The translations under genes were made by a program, and so were the position numbers. The notes beneath the pieces were generated by a model that was not told the origin of the DNA, searched no databases, and saw only the letters and a program-made list of their open reading frames with translations. Of a stretch of 64,000 bases of DNA, positions 33,011 through 44,480 are shown piece by piece. The DNA lies in contig NC_059076.1 of assembly GCF_020497125.1 (NCBI RefSeq), positions 9,229,951 to 9,293,950 on the forward strand, given 5' to 3'. The stretch comes from Mauremys mutica. Its lineage: Eukaryota; Chordata; Testudines; Geoemydidae. Numbering within the stretch: position 1 is the first letter of the stretch; every line of letters starts with the position of its first letter.

Positions 33011-33953
33011 TGACCCGAGCCCAGTTAGCTGGGGAAAGGGGGAAAAAGAAGAAACAAGAGTGAGCTTTTCTTGCTGAGAGGGCCTCCTGTCCCATGAGGG
33101 GAAGAAGCAATTTTAAACTGTTCCTCATCTCCCAACTGCCTCTCTTTATCTCCCCACTCCAGGCTGCCTCCATTATCTTTCTCTACTATTGGCTTTTTTC
33201 TCCATTCACTCTGTCTCAGTGATGTGGTGACTGACACATTCATCATGTCCACCCAACTGGCCAATTAGAATCTGGCTTTGGACAATGGGGATGAAGTTTC
33301 ATCCTTAGTTCTGCTTCTATGGCTCTGTCGAAGCCCCTGGGATCGCTTAGCTCCAAAGGAAGTCAGAATTTGGCACTGTGGCCACATTCAGACTATACAG
33401 AAGAATATTTTTGAATGGAATCACACTGGAATAGCTGCTATATCATGAAGAGTTTCAACCTGTACTGAAGGCCATTGGTGGCCATAACATATTAAGTAAC
33501 AGAATTTCTCGAAGTACCATTTAAATAGACAAGCAGTCCAAGGAAACCAATCTAAAGGCTGTGAAGAGGAGTATAGACTTAATATATGCAATTACGGTAT
33601 GCTAAGCTAGTGATGTTTTGCTTTATACAATGTTTTATTCCTTCAGCATTAAGGAGCAGTCTTTGCTCATCTGTATCAATCGCCAATATCGAGCTTTCCT
33701 GTGATGCAACATGTATGAGCGCTCTCTCTCCCTTCCAGGTAAAATGTGCAATGGATTATTACCTTGTGGAAGAAAGAGAAAATTAACAGTGCTGATTGTA
33801 GGTACAGTTAAACACCAGGGAAATCAGTTTGCCATGAATACATTTGTAAAGGGAATATCTTGCTGAGAATCAGGTATCGGAAGGGCTGCTTTGGTACATG
33901 ACTAGCCTAGATGAAAAGCTGAATTGCTGAACAGGCTGTCTTAGGCCTGGTCT
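33011..33953. other. No gene recognised
   Basis: No coding or repeat signal that I can name. Confidence 0.35.
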
Positions 33954-34333
33954 ACACTAGGACTTTAATTCGAATTTAGCAGCGTTAATTCGAATTAACC
34001 GTGCACCTGTCCACACCAGGAAGCCATTTAGTTCGACCTAGAGGGCTCTTTAGTTCGAATTCGGTACTCCACCCCGACGAGGGGAGTAGCGCTAAATTCG
34101 ACATGGCTATGTCGAATTAGGCTAGGTGTGGATGCAAATCGAACTTACTAGCTCCGGGAGCTATCCCACACTGCACCACTCTGTTGACGCTCTGGACAGC
34201 AGTCCGAGCTCGGATGCTCTGACCAGCCACACAGGAAAAGTCCCGGGAAAATTTGAATTCCTTTTCCTGTCTGGACAGTTAGAATCTCATTTCGTGGTTG
34301 GACATCGGGGCGAGCTCAGCAGCACCGGCAGCG

Positions 34334-34859
34334 ATGCAGAGCTCTCCAGCAGAGGAGTTCATGTAATCTCTGAATAGAAAGAGGGACCCAGCATAGACTG
34401 ACCGGGAACTCTTGGATCTGATTGGAGTGAGGGGCGAGGAGTCTGTGCTTTCGGAGCTGCGCTCCAAATAACGGAATGCAAAGACCTATGAGAAGGTCTC
34501 CATAGCCATGAGAGACAGAGGATACAGCTGGGATGCAACGCAGCGCCGCGTGAAAATCAAGGAACCCAGACAAGGCTACCAAAAAATCAAAGCGGCAAAC
34601 GGACGCTACGGAGCCTGCCACCACTGCCCCACAAGTGACCATGGACTCTGACGATGGGACAGTGTCGACGGACAGTTCCTCGGCGATGTTCGCGGACGGG
34701 GAAGATGAGGAAGGGTTTCTGGAGGACGAGGCAGGCGACAGCGCTTACAACGCTGGTTTCCCCGACAGCCAGGATCTCTTCATTACCGTCACGGAGATCC
34801 CCTACCAACCCTCCCCGGCCATTAACCCGGATCCTGAATCAGGGGAAGGAGCAGTCGGT
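34334..34859 (+). pseudogene. Harbinger Myb/SANT-like protein, exon 1, broken
   Basis: ATG at 34334 opens MQSSPAEEFM, then stops appear at 34364 and nearby. The Myb/SANT-like (trihelix) domain is still readable: ELLDLIGVRGEESVLSELRSK, a TAA, then RNAKTYEKVSIAMRDRGYS, then RRVKIKEPRQGYQKIK and ANGRYG. After a shift near 34630 comes an acidic region, SDDGTVSTDSSSAMFADGED and FPDSQDLFITVTEIPYQ. A donor site GTCGGTAAGTGC at 34857-34868 ends the exon. Harbinger elements encode such a DNA-binding partner that helps the transposase reach the nucleus and bind the ends. Three or more lesions make this copy dead. Confidence 0.8.
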
Positions 34860-36785
34860 AAGTGCTTTAACCATGTACACTTTTATTCTTAATATAACAG
34901 GAATCTGAAGTATGTGAAAAGGAGGTCTCTCTATATATGGGGATAGAACAGAAATCCTCCTGGGAGATCTCCACGAACCTCTCCTGGAGGGAATCGAAAA
35001 GCCTCCGCAGGAGGTTCCTGGGGAGAGCTGCCTTATTGGGTGCTCCGTGGCAGCACACTTTTCCGCGCCAGGCTTTCATGAGGTACTCAGGGAGCATTGC
35101 CTCCCCGAGCACGGCTGCGTAGGGCCCTGGTTTGTGCTGGCTTTCATGCAGCATGCGCTCTCTATCTCCTTTAGTGACCGTCCTCAGGGTGATCTCGCTC
35201 GGAGACTCCTGCATGTAATTAGGGGAATTACTGTAATGTTACGCCTGGTCCAAAGTATTTTTAAAAAATCTCCGGACAGACGGCATAGCACAGACTCAGC
35301 ACGCTGCTGCGTGACGAGCATAACGGAAAGCCAAAGAATCAAATGGACGCTCATGGAGGGAGGGGGGACTGAGGACGCAAGGTATCCCACAGTTCCTGCT
35401 GTCTCCGAAAAGCATTTGCATTCTTGGCTGAGCTCCAAATGCTTCTAGGGTCAAAAACAGTGTCCGCGGTGGGTCAGGGCATAGCTCGCCAATTTACGCA
35501 GCCCCCCCAACCACCCCCAGAAGTGAAAGGGAAAACAATCCTCTCTTGACTCTTTTACATGTCACCCTCTCTTTACTGAATGCTGCAGATAGATGCGATG
35601 GTGCAGCACTGAACACCGACATCCTTGCTCCGACCCCCCGCCATGGGTGGCTGATGGTGCAGTAAGACTGATACCCATCGTCATCATCAACCTATTGGCA
35701 CATGGGGCAGTGCAAAAGGACTGGTAACCATGCGTACTAGCATCTGTGAGGTTGATCAAGGGCGCCTGGCCCTAATTTTTCCTGGTAGATGGTGCAGTAT
35801 GGCTGGTAACCGTCCTCATCATAGCAACAGGGGGCTGAGCTTCATCAGCCCCCACCCTTCATGTGTAAAGAAAAGATTCAATTGCCCCTGGACTAGCAGC
35901 AGGATGCTGTGCTCCTCTCCTCCACACTCCTTAATGTCCTATCTGGACTATCATAGCAACTGGAGGCTGCCTTCCACTCATTTCTCACTAACAAGTCACT
36001 GTGTCTTATTCCTGCATTCTTTATTACTTCATCACAGAAGTGGGGGGACAATGCTATGGTAGCCCAGGAAGGCTGCGGAAGAATGGAATGAACAGGTGGG
36101 GTTGTTGCAGGAGCACCCCCTGTGAATAGCATACAGCTCATAATCTATGCAGGATCTGACAGAGAGCAGCTTGGTTCTCTGATACAGTGGTTCTCTAGTA
36201 CACTTGCCCATATTCTAGGCAGGACTGATTCTATTTTTAGATACCAAAAAGGAGGGATTGACTCAGGGAGTCATTCCCAATTTTGGCTTTTGCGCCCCTG
36301 GCTAAGAGCAGCCAGGGGCACTTATGACAGCAGCAAATGGTGCAGTGCAAAAGGACTGGTAACCATGCCCATCTTATTAGCAATTTATGGTACGGTAGAT
36401 GGTACAGTATGGCTGGTAACCATCTCTGCTGTCATGCAAAAGCAAAAGCATGCTGCTGTGTAGCGCTGCTGGACCGCCTCTGTCAGCGGCATCTAGTACA
36501 CATACGGTGACAGGCACAAAAGGCAAAATAGGCTCCATGGTTTCCACGCTGTGGCATCTGCCAGGGCAATCCAGGGAAAACGGGCTTGAAATGATTGTCT
36601 GCTGTAGCTTTCCCGGAGGAAGGGATGACTGATGACATTTACCCAGAACCACCCGCGAAAATGGTTTTTGCCCCATTGGGCACTGGGATCTCAACCCAGA
36701 ATTCACAGAGACAGACTACACTGTGTTCATTCTTCGCAAAAATTTATCTTTGCAAGGAATTCACTCCCTTTTTCACATCACACAG
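34860..36785 (+). other. Intron of the Harbinger Myb gene, with internal repeats
   Basis: Between donor GGTAAGTGC and a likely acceptor TTTTCACATCACACAG (36770-36785) lies a non-coding stretch. The unit GGTGCAGT ... GGTAACC occurs four or five times in altered form: GTGCAGTAAGACTGATACCCA near 35656, GCAAAAGGACTGGTAACCATG near 35712 and 36347, and GTATGGCTGGTAACC near 35793 and 36408. A minus-strand frame at 34867-35214 is open, but I do not recognise it. Confidence 0.6.
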
Positions 36786-37243
36786 CTTCGACTGTCTCCA
36801 GACCTGCCACAGCATCCCCCTCACAGAGGCTGGCAAAGATTAGGCGGCGAAAGAAAAAGATAGGGGACGAGATGTTCGCTGAAGTTATGGGGTGCTCCCG
36901 AGACAAGGCGGACCAGCAGAGCCAGTGGAGGGAGACCCTCTCTCTGTACCAGCGCTCACACAGCGAACGGGAGGAGAGGTGGCGTGAGGAAGACAAGCAG
37001 TCGACTCAAACGCTGCTTGGACTAATGAGGGAGCAAACGGACATGCTCCTGCGCCTTGTGGATGTTCTGCAGGACCTCAGGCAGGAGGACAGAGCCCCCC
37101 TGCAGTGTATCTGCAACCGCCCTCCCCCGCCACAAAGTCCCATACCCCCCTCACCCAAAATAACCAGAAGGAGGGGCGCCAGAGGCCGTGTAAACTGTCA
37201 CTGCACCCCAGCAGAGTGCTCAAGTACCGAAAAGCTCTCATAG
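36786..37243 (+). pseudogene. Harbinger Myb/SANT-like protein, exon 2
   Basis: The frame gives QRLAKIRRRKKKIGDEMFAEV, a basic patch, then a long Glu/Arg-rich helix region with SEREERWREEDKQSTQTLLG and REQTDMLLRLVDVLQDLRQED. That region would form a coiled coil. A Pro-rich tail with RRRGARGRVNCHC ends at TAG 37241-37243. AATAAA at 37323-37328 is the likely poly(A) signal. The exon itself is unbroken and would be the dimerising or protein-binding part. Confidence 0.8.
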
Positions 37244-37991
37244 CCTATATTTTGAGAAGTCCTTTCCTTCCCGCCTCACCCAAGCCCCCATCCCAGTTTC
37301 ATCCCCTAACTGTCTAGTTGATAATAAAAAATACTTTTCTGTTAATTACTTTTTCCGTCATGTTCTTTTAGAGGAGACTGTGTTTGAAGGGGGGGAAGAG
37401 GGTTGGTAATTTGACAGGACAATCACCTTTACCAGGGTACAGACATGGGGGCAGGATCAGCAGCAGGTCACACACACACTGCAGTCAGTACGGACCCTGG
37501 TCGGTATGGGAGGTGGTTTGCAGGTTCTGTGTGGGTGGGGGGGTACGTGACTTTGTAGCGGGGGAGGGGGGTTACAGACCTCATGCAACGGTCCCTGTCC
37601 TGGACCACAGAGCCACGCAGCAGAGGAATCTGTATCCGTTCTTCCCCGCCAAAAGGCCACATAGCCCCTGCACACAGAGTGCCAAAAAGGAGGGATGGCA
37701 GGCTCCGTTGAAACATCCAGTCCGGCACTGCAGACCGCTCTGGGAGCAGGAGCCTGTCATTCCTCGAGTTTACAGGCGGTCTTTACATCACCGCACACCC
37801 TACCCAGCACAGTCCGTGTCCCAGTTTCAACCCTGTAACGCAAAGTCATCAATAAAGAAACCTTTGTAAAGTTACAGTGGAACATGTATTTTATTTTTAA
37901 ACGTGTGTTGGAAGTTGGGGAAGCGGGGTGGGCGGGGTATGTAACTGCAGATGCTAGTCAACAGTCACTTGGTAAAGAAACAGGGGCAGGT

Positions 37992-38318
37992 TCAGCTTCT
38001 CTGTAAAGAAACTGAACAGTCACAGGTCACGCTGCTCACTGCTCGCTGGGACTTGAAGAGTTCCTTGTCGCTGTGCAAGGCGCCTGCACAGAGCTTCACG
38101 AGCCAGGGCATTAGCGGGTAGGCTGGGTCCCCGACGATCACTATAGGCATCTGCACATCCCCAAGACTTATTTTGTGGTCCGGGAAGAAACTACCTTCCT
38201 GCAGGCGTCTAAACAGACCAGAGTTCCTGAAAACACGCACGTCATGAACTTTGCCCGGCCACCCGACGTTGATGTTGGTAAAACGTCCCCCATGGTCCAC
38301 CAGTGCTCGCAGCACCAT
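37992..38318 (-). pseudogene. Harbinger transposase remnant (DDE_Tnp_4 type)
   Basis: The minus frame opens VLRALVDHGGRFTNINVGWPG, then KVHDVRVFRNSGLFRRL and VIVGDPAYPLMPWLVKL. These hold the first Asp (in LVDH), the HD pair and the second Asp (GDPAYPL) of the family. The third acidic residue block, an ECAFG-like segment, is missing; the frame ends in unrelated residues. Upstream, 38561-38331 gives LFCSVTARAPQHFEH-like non-matching sequence, and only about 480 bases separate the remnant from the right end of the element. The N-terminal part is therefore deleted. It is a short relic of about 110 codons against roughly 350 for a full protein. Confidence 0.88.
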
Positions 38319-38486
38319 TGAAAAGTAGCCCTATTTCTCAGCAGTTGACTGTGGAAGAGGTGGACGATAAGGTGTGAGGAGTTGACAACGGCCATAACTG
38401 CAGCGGGATCCGTGCTCAAAGTGCTGTGGCGCCCGCGCTGTCACTGAGCAGAAAAGTGCACGAACAGATTGCCCGCAAGCGCTTTC

Positions 38487-38510
38487 AGGGAGGGAGGGAG
38501 GGAGGGAGGG
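38487..38510. repeat. GGGA tandem repeat
   Basis: A GGGA run of about six units within the Harbinger element. Confidence 0.85.
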
Positions 38511-38880
38511 CGTGATTGACGGTTCAATGATGACAGTTACCCAAAACCACCCTCGACACATTTTTTTCCCCAGCAGGCATTGGGGGCTCTACCCAGCATT
38601 CCACTGGGCAGCGGGGACTGCGGGAACTGTGGGATAGCTTCCCACAGTGCACCGCTTCCAAAGTCGACGCTGGCCCCATTACTGTGGACTCAGACAGTCG
38701 AATTAGTGTATTTAGTGTGGATACACAAATTCGACTTCATAAGGTCGATTCCACAAATTCGAATTAAGTAGATTCGAAATAGTCTTGTAGTGTAGACGTA
38801 CCCTTACAGTGAGCTAGTTTACATCATCATTCCCAGGCAAGCACACATGGAGTCAGCTCCGTGGTACCTAGAGTCCAGAC

Positions 38881-39192
38881 CAGGGGTAGTCAACCTATGG
38901 CACGTGTGCCAAAGGCGGCATGTAAGCTTATTTTCAGTGGCACTCACACTGCCCGGGTCCTGTCCACTGGTCCGGGGGGCTGTGCATTTTAATGTAATTT
39001 TAAATGAAGCTTCTTAAACATTTAAAAAAACCTTATTTACTTTACCTACAGCAATAGTTTAGTTATATATTATAGACTTATAGAAAGAAACCTTCTAAAA
39101 ATGTTAAAATGTATTACTGGCATGTGAAACCTTAAATTAGAGTGAATAAATGAAGACGTGGCACAGCACTTCTGAAAGGTTGCTGACCCCTG
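38881..39192. mobile_element. hAT MITE, 312 bp, copy 1
   Basis: Ends are CAGGGGTAGTCAACCTATGG and AAAGGTTGCTGACCCCTG. Flanks GTCCAGAC and GTCTAGAC match at 7 of 8 bases. The body TTAAATGAAGCTTCTTAAAC and ATAGACTTATAGAAAGAAACC matches copy 2 in reverse complement. Confidence 0.9.
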
Positions 39193-39433
39193 GTCTAGAC
39201 AGTTGGAAACCTGCCTTGGTAGAGCACACAATTCAGAGCAGAATGCCACCTCTGCCAGTTGTTTAGGAACATAGCTTAACTCTTTGGTTTGTATGATCTG
39301 AAGGGTCTGGCGGGTATTGGGACAGTCTGGGATGGATGTGGAGAAGGAGGAGCCAGAAAACCCTGGATGTTTAAAGGTTGGTGGGCTTGTCTGACTTTTG
39401 GATGGGGTTGGGAGAGGGGATGAGGAGTGTTTC

Positions 39434-39436
<3 letters not shown>

Positions 39437-39469
<33 letters not shown>
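39437..39469. repeat. CA microsatellite
   Basis: An uninterrupted (AC)n run of about 33 bases. Confidence 0.97.
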
Positions 39470-39470
<1 letters not shown>

Positions 39471-39725
39471 TTGGGCAGAAAGAGGGAGAGATGGAGGAGT
39501 TGGGGGGGTTCTCTTCATCCCTCATAAACAGTTGGGAGGGGAAGCCATATGATAGGAGGGAACAAAGCAGCTTAGAAGAAGGGGACAAATAGGGCCTCGC
39601 TATCAGTGATAGACTGGAATCGTATTGAGAAATGAGGCTTCCCTGACATTTAGGATCTGCACTCTCAGGGAAGCGTGCCTGTGGGCTCATGAAGCTCAGC
39701 TACCTCTAAAATTAAGGGGATAGTG

Positions 39726-40036
39726 CAGGGGTCGGCAACCTTTCAGCAGTGCTGTGCCGAGTCTTCATTTATTCACTCTGATTTAAGGTTTCACGTGCCA
39801 GTCATACATTTTAACCTTTTTAGAATATCTCTTTCTATAAGTCTATAATATATAACTAAACTATTGTTGTATGTAAAGTAAATAAGGTTTTAAAAATGTT
39901 TAAGAAGCTTCATTTAAAATTAAATTAAAACGCAGAGCCCCCCAGAGCGGTGGCCAGGACCCGGGCAGTGCGAGTGCCACTGAAAATCACCTCACGTGCC
40001 GCCTTCGGCACACGTGCCATAGGTTGCCTACCCCTG
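39726..40036. mobile_element. hAT MITE, 311 bp, copy 2, inverted
   Basis: Ends are CAGGGGTCGGCAACCTTTCA and ATAGGTTGCCTACCCCTG. Flanks GGATAGTG and GGATAGGG match at 7 of 8 bases. It is the same family as 38881-39192 in the opposite orientation, so the two form a large inverted pair around 530 bases of unique DNA. Confidence 0.9.
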
Positions 40037-41106
40037 GGATAGGGGAATTCTCAGATCTGAGGTTCTAGTCTGGATACATCTCTTCATATGATTTTAAAAA
40101 ACATTAACCAAAAACTACTCTGGAATCAGAGGGGCAGCTGTGGGATATTCAGATTTGGTTTAAGGAAGAGGCCGCTTATTTCCCCCATAGAACAACCAAT
40201 CCGTGATCTCTTGTATGGCCTATTATGAAAGCAGTCTCTTTGCCATGCAACTGTCCTCAGATGTGCATGAGACACAACATACTATCTATAACTAGAAAAC
40301 ACACACGACCTTTCCATGTGTCTTATCCAAACACACTTACACATAGCTACTTTTTAGTGTTAATTGGATTTGTGTGACTTTGCATAGAGCTTTCACATTG
40401 GAATTTTTTTTTTAGAGTCTTTTCAAAGGCATCAGTTGTTTAAAAAAAATTAAGGCGTCATTAAGTGCTTCATTAGAGTGTTTTCTTCTTAGAGAGTTTG
40501 GTTTGATTAGAACTCAATTGTGGCTATTTTTATTACTTTTTTCCCCTCTGCCTAAGTGCACTTCGGTTGGTCTGTTTTTTGAGGTTTAAATTCAGTTCAA
40601 CTGAATGCTCTTGAGTTCCTGAATTAATTCAATCATTTTCTTTTAATGTCCATGAAGAGTTGTGTTAAGCTAGAGAGCCATTACTGGAGCACTGCAGTGT
40701 TTGGAGCCTTGCAGTCATAGGGGGAAAGCCTATGGCTATGGAATAAAGATTTGAAATGCAACACAATATGGGAAGGGGTTCATCTAGTGTGAATCCAGTG
40801 ATAATTGCCTAGAGCTTATGTGCCTCAAAACGGTCTAAAACAGGCACTTTACCAAGGCAGAAAGTGCTAACCCATTCAGATTCCATTTTCAGATACTATG
40901 GAGTCTGCACTTCATTACTAATCTGAGGTCAAATCCTGCAGAATGGAAAGTGCTCCAGGGCTTGACCCATCCTCTATAATGTCAAAAAATGCTGCAAACA
41001 AAATGCTCTTTGTCCAATGAATGTGGTTTTATACTACCCAGTAGTTGGCTAAACACAGCTGTGCTAGCTTTATGTACTGTGATTATAAGGCCAAATTCTC
41101 TTCTCA
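40037..41106. other. No gene recognised
   Basis: AT-rich DNA without a coding or repeat signal I can name. Confidence 0.35.
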
Positions 41107-41353
41107 GGGTGCGTCTACCCTGCAGCTGGGAGCATGCTTCTGAGTGCAGGTAGCCAGACCCATACTAGCTCTGCTCGAGCTAATGCACTGAAAACAACAG
41201 TATTTGGGGTGGGACAGGCAGCAGCTTGGGCTAGCCTGCCCACTGGGTACACATTTGGCCAGCTAACCTGTGCTGCTATGACCACACTGCTATTTTGAGC
41301 ACTAGCTTGAGGAGAAATGTTGTCTACCCAGACCCTGCTGTGTAGACATACCC
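41107..41353. mobile_element. Probable PIF/Harbinger MITE, 247 bp, diverged
   Basis: Ends are GGGTGCGTCTACCCTGCAG and CTGCTGTGTAGACATACCC, near-inverted repeats related to the GTCTACACT-type Harbinger ends. Flanks are TCA and TAA, which fits a mutated TAA duplication. The interior lacks the palindromes of the MITEs at 7158 and 19649, so it is another subfamily. Confidence 0.65.
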
Positions 41354-41390
41354 TAAGTTACACTAGTGCAATTTTAAAGTCAATGGCTTG

Positions 41391-41565
41391 TACTATCAGG
41401 TTTAGAAGGGACATCAGTAGGTCATCTAGTCCAAACCCCTGCTCAAAGGGGGACCAACTCCCAGACAGAGTTTTACCCCAGTTCCCTAAATGGCCCCCTC
41501 AAGGATTGAACTCGCAACCCTGGGTCTAGCAGGCCAATGCTCAAACCACTGAGCTATCCCTCCCT
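41391..41565 (-). repeat. Turtle tRNA-derived SINE with CR1-like tail
   Basis: Read on minus: GGGAGGGATAGCTCAGTGG, then TTGGCCTGCTAGACCCAGGG, then TTGCGAGTTCAATCCTTGAG, with a tail containing GGACTAGATGACCTACTGATG. The left end is near TACTATCAGG. Confidence 0.9.
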
Positions 41566-43990
41566 CCACTGGTGTAAGTGATTTGAGAGGGGAATTTACC
41601 CATGCCATGCAAGAATGCTGAATGGTGGGAATAGGAGACGAGTTCCCACTGAGGCTCTACCCCTATTGAAAGCCAATCCAAATGTTTTCCTAATAAATCA
41701 TTCTTGTCCTCTGCCTATGGAAAGAGCGAGCTTGTTGGGTTGTAGCTATCAGCACTCCCCTACAAGCTTAAAAAATAAGGCATTACATCCCTCTTCCTCC
41801 AGTGCTCACATGTCCTTCCTGTGCTGTGAGTGACAAATATGTCTTATTAAAATACAGCATAAGAGAGCCACTTCAGCACAACACGTTTGCTTTGAATGAG
41901 TCACTGGGCTCTTAACAGATATGCATCAGCTGCCGTTAAGAGCTCTAAGGGTAACAAGCGGAGCTGTAAGCTGGACAGCTTTTAGATCATTGCAGCTTGT
42001 TCGTAAAGAATGAGCAGACAGAGCTCAGAATGAATGCTAAACTTGGAGAGCAAAGTCAGCAGCAGTTTAGTATCATCACGTAGTGTGCATGTAACCTCTG
42101 TGAGCAAGCAAATGCCCTCTGAAGTCAATCGGAATCTGTCCACTACCTCCAATGGGTGCAGAATCAAGACCCAACTCCTCATGAGCAGTGAGGAGGCCAT
42201 GGGGTCTGATGGACAAAGCAATATAGGGGGGGCCTCCCCTGATCCATGTGGGCTTGGGGAAGAAAGGAAGAGTGAGGAGGAGAGGAGAAGGGCTGGAGAA
42301 ACTCAAATGGTCAGGAGCAAATTCAAGGTGCTGCCTCAGCAAGTTCTGCAAAGACGATGGAATCAGGGTGCTTGATACAGTGTTCACTCTGGGTCTTTCT
42401 CCCATGCTGATTGGCCATTGAGTCTGACCCCTTCTTCCTCATCCATCTTCACTTAGGTATCACTCAACTTGCCCCACGTGCTCCCCTCCTCCCTTCCCTT
42501 CAGTGCCCCCTCTCCTTGTCTCTGTCTAGCTAATTCCTTTCCAGCCATACCTACCCAGACAATCTCTCCAACAGGTGAGTCTGAGTGAGCTCCACCTCAG
42601 AACACCAACAGTCTAGGCTGGGGGTGTGGGAGACCTGGCTGTGAGTCCCTGCTCCAAGGCAGGCGAAGCGGGGACTTGAACGGGGCTCTCCTATATCTGT
42701 TGTGCTATTGACTGTCCAGGGGTGGGTCTCCAGCTCTGTTTTTTCACACACAAATTCAAAAGGGCTTGTTTTCATCCCCAGTTAGAACAGGATATATATT
42801 TTTTTAACATCAAGAGTTTTTGCTGGCTGGGGGAACCACTTCCCCCACAGATCTTCTTGAACAACTGTAGCAGCTGGCAAGGTCTCCATAGGTAGTGTTG
42901 GGAGAAGATCTGGTAACATGTCAATAGGAGGTGATAGCTCAGCAGTGAAACTCTATTTGGGGGCACTTCCAGGGTCACCTGAAAAAGCTCCCTCATCAAT
43001 TACAGAGTTTGCTCAGAAAAAGAAATGGCTCTAAATCCAATGCAAGCCTTGACAAGGATTTGTGTAGGAGACCTTTGCTGCTAGACCTCAGGCTGGGCAC
43101 TGATCTGTTTATAATATCCACATGTGAGCTGTTCTCTTTGCTTTTCTCAGGAACGTATCTGGCCGAGAAAAGCAGAGAAATAATGTTGGCTGAACTTGAG
43201 CAAACAGTCCCAGAGACATTGGCTTTCCAGTCAACCTCATTCCTCCATGCTTCATGGGAGATGAAATGGCCTCCATTTGAGTACTGAAAGGATGGAAGGA
43301 TGTCAGTCTCTGAGATTTCTAAGAAATGTCCTTGTCCAATATCATAATCTCTCTTAACACTGCTAGGTGTAAGCAAAATATTTACTTAATAAATAAAGAC
43401 ATTAGTCAGAGCAGAATGGTCAGAGTCCATTTTGCCTATGTCCCAAGGTATGCAAGGGAAACTAGCCCTTAATTTTTCAAAGTGCAGCCCAGAGCTTTGG
43501 CAGCATGACTCATCACTGAGAATTCATGGCTAAAACTTAGTGCCAGGCTTTGAAAATAGAGCTGGTTGTCATTTTTTTAGGCAGTATATAAATTGGGCAA
43601 AAGCAATGTTGATTCTCTGATTCAGGCTGAGTCTCAGATGGAGCTCTGAGGTGGTTTCACTGCAGCTGGAGCCAAGGTCCATGCAGTGTAAGTGGAATTC
43701 AGCTTTCACAGGGGGCACCCAATAGCTCCCATGAGAGGAGCTGTTTGAGAGAGAGGAGGGCAAGGTGCCTTGGGCTCCATATCCCATCAAGCACAGGGCT
43801 GTAGTGTGGCCACAGACCAAAAGTGGCCACTGCGCCAGCCCAGCCTAAGTGAGAGAATTTTTTCTTGTTGTGACTGATATTCTCTAAACACCCTCATGAA
43901 TTAAAGCCTTGGAGAAAGATGGGAGGCCTAACAGACTGGCTGATTCTTTGGTTGTCCCATGTGCTGAATCACTCAGGCAATTTCAAAATA
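41566..43990. other. No gene recognised
   Basis: Several short open frames occur on both strands (for example 42034-42375 and 42996-43376) with no domain and no partner. No repeat boundary could be fixed. Confidence 0.35.
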
Positions 43991-44480
43991 AATAGATTGT
44001 GTCAGGATCTCATCATGGGCTGCCAGGACCAAGAGTCAGAGTAGGGGCAAAGCTGAGGCTGGGAGTAGCAGAAGAGTTCATAGTCCAGGCCAGGGTCAAT
44101 ACCAAGGGTCGGAGTCTGAGTCAGGATGCAAAGTCTACGTCAAGCTGAGGTCAAAACCAGGAATTCAGGAGCAAGGAGCGGGAACAGTCATGGCAGCCAC
44201 AGGAGAGCCACACTGCCACTTGCTGGAATGCCCCTTGGGTTTATATAGGGTAGGAGCCATGAGGCTGCTGTCTGGCAAACCCTTGAGGTGCAGTGTCCCA
44301 TCGTCTGTGACTGCAGCAGGTCGTGGGAACTGGAGCACAAGCTGGCTACAGCTGCTGCTGGGTGGCAGCCTGGGGCTGTCAAATGCTGGGGAGCTCTGCA
44401 GGCTGGGGTTCTGGACCCCCAGGGCCTTCCAGAATGTTTTGCAGAACATCCCAGGAGGCAGCAGTGCCTATTTCCTGGAG
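43991..44480 (-). repeat. Possible LTR-like repeat
   Basis: Purine-rich strings such as GGGTCGGAGTCTGAGTCAGG and a TATA-like GTTTATATAGGG near 44239 look like the reverse of the pyrimidine-rich block at 49830-49950 (TCCTGACCTCCAGTTTACC). The two may be diverged ends of one LTR family. No TG...CA ends or duplication were confirmed. Confidence 0.35.

Larger units (their letters stand above)
33954..38803. mobile_element. PIF/Harbinger DNA transposon, 4850 bp, degraded
   Basis: TTA flanks both ends (33951-33953, 38804-38806). The ends are GGCCTGGTCTACACTAG and, reverse-complemented, GGGTACGTCTACACTAC. AT-rich subterminal repeats with TTCGAATT and TCGACAT lie at both ends (33967-34130, 38695-38780). 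The element has two genes in converging order: a Myb/SANT protein on plus (34334-37243) and a transposase remnant on minus (37992-38318). It shares its ends with the MITEs at 7158, 19649 and probably 41107, so its family is the likely source of their transposase. Confidence 0.92.

Noticed and set aside
34334..37243. Possible host Myb/SANT gene
   Set aside because: It lies between Harbinger ends with a TTA duplication, has several stops, and matches the accessory protein of the element.
39070..39690. Minus-strand frame of 206 codons with a poly-Val/Cys stretch
   Set aside because: It runs through the CA microsatellite and a hAT MITE. The repeated residues are translated simple sequence.
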